In this document: one piece after another, positions 5,780-6,048 of the stretch
Layout: the number at the start of each line of letters is the position of its first letter
Numbering within the stretch: the first letter of the stretch is position 1
Source of the DNA: Lentisphaeria bacterium
GTDB taxonomy: Bacteria > Verrucomicrobiota > Lentisphaeria > Victivallales > JAUVCU01
Assembly (NCBI GenBank): GCA_030590715.1
Contig: JAUVCU010000102.1
Location: 1-6,048 of the forward strand
Length of the DNA stretch: 6,048 nucleotides
Reading direction: 5' to 3'
The notes under the pieces: model-generated
Seen by the model: only the letters and a program-made list of their open reading frames with translations
The model's database searches: none
What the model was told of the DNA's origin: nothing
Translations under genes and position numbers: made by a program

Positions 5780-5791
5780 TGCTTTTACCTT
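5780..5791 (-). promoter_or_regulatory. Ribosome binding site deciding the start of the PhnA-like gene
   Basis: On the minus strand AAGG (complement of 5788-5791) lies 8 bases before the ATG at 5779. The 36 extra codons upstream of this ATG cover AT-rich intergenic-looking sequence and do not resemble the family, so the long start at 5887 is not favoured. Confidence 0.5.
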
Positions 5792-5826
5792 ATTAATTAT
5801 TTTTTGTAAATTTCGCCCTACTATGG

Positions 5827-5856
5827 AGCTAAATATGTGAATGTCTCTATTTAGTT
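5827..5856. promoter_or_regulatory. Inverted repeat upstream of the PhnA-like gene, possible operator
   Basis: AGCTAAATA (5827-5835) and TATTTAGTT (5848-5856) form a 9-bp inverted repeat with one G-T wobble and a 12-base spacer. It lies about 50 bases upstream of the minus-strand start, in the divergent intergenic region, where a promoter or regulator site is expected. No convincing -35/-10 pair was found for either strand here. Confidence 0.25.
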
Positions 5857-5952
5857 GTGAATAATTAAGAAAAACTTCCTTCGGCATAATTATTCGGCGT
5901 ATTTATGCTTTGAAACAATGAAAAAAACGATAATCGGTTTATATATCAGAAC

Positions 5953-6048
5953 ATGAAAAATACAGATGAAATACAACTGGAAGAACATGATTATTCCAGC
6001 TTCGGATATTGTTCGGAATGCGATGAGATTCACTTTTTAAAAGAAGGG
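5953..6048 (+). CDS. N-terminal part of an unidentified protein (cut by window end)
   Basis: Thirty-two codons from ATG at 5953 stay open to the window edge. The peptide is acidic and contains YCSEC, a CxxC pair at residues 20/23, followed by His27, which could be half of a zinc-binding site. No other start codon is available in this frame after the stop at 5911-5913. No clear Shine-Dalgarno site precedes it, and a 12-codon frame (5918-5956) overlaps its start by ATGA. The gene is divergent from the PhnA-like gene. Too little is visible to name it. Confidence 0.5.
   Translation, partial: MKNTDEIQLEEHDYSSFGYCSECDEIHFLKEG

Noticed and set aside
5780..5887. N-terminal extension of the PhnA-like protein to ATG at 5887
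   Set aside because: The extra 36 residues come from AT-rich intergenic-type DNA with an inverted repeat, while the family start with its zinc ribbon and AAGG site fits 5779.

Overview
The window comes from an AT-rich bacterial chromosome and carries one complete three-gene operon for the activated-methyl (SAM) cycle, flanked by other genes. A Desulfovibrionales-type marine sulfate reducer is the best guess, based on protein resemblance and the arrangement threonine synthase - unknown gene - metK - PfkB kinase - ahcY. This is recalled resemblance, not a search result. No insertion sequence, phage gene, CRISPR array, tRNA or rRNA was seen.

Layout. Positions 2-247 hold the last 81 codons of threonine synthase (thrC). 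Directly behind it, probably translationally coupled, lies a 299-codon gene of unknown function (250-1149) that ends at a strong intrinsic terminator (1166-1207). A 270-base intergenic region follows. It contains a candidate promoter overlapped by an inverted repeat, two leader hairpins and a good Shine-Dalgarno site. After it come metK (1420-2604), a PfkB-family kinase that is probably an adenosine kinase (2614-3633), and ahcY (3662-5080). The gaps between these three genes are 9 and 28 bases, with no terminator between them. The operon ends in an intrinsic terminator (5136-5172). Two more hairpins (5189-5231 and 5236-5260) serve the convergent minus-strand gene, a PhnA/YjdM-family zinc-ribbon protein (complement 5249-5779). 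A divergent intergenic region leads to the first 32 codons of an unidentified plus-strand gene that runs off the window.

How the genes work together. MetK makes SAM from methionine and ATP. Methyltransferases turn SAM into S-adenosylhomocysteine (SAH). AhcY splits SAH reversibly into homocysteine and adenosine. A kinase that removes adenosine as AMP would pull AhcY in the hydrolytic direction and return adenine to the nucleotide pool. This makes an adenosine kinase the most sensible reading of the middle gene. No known SAM or SAH riboswitch could be recognised in the metK leader, so control by a DNA-binding repressor is more likely.

The window is mostly well-understood housekeeping DNA. The least explained parts are the unknown gene after thrC, the structured metK leader, a perfect 10-bp hairpin inside the kinase gene, and the stacked hairpins between the convergent genes. 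Nothing here clearly amounts to a new system.
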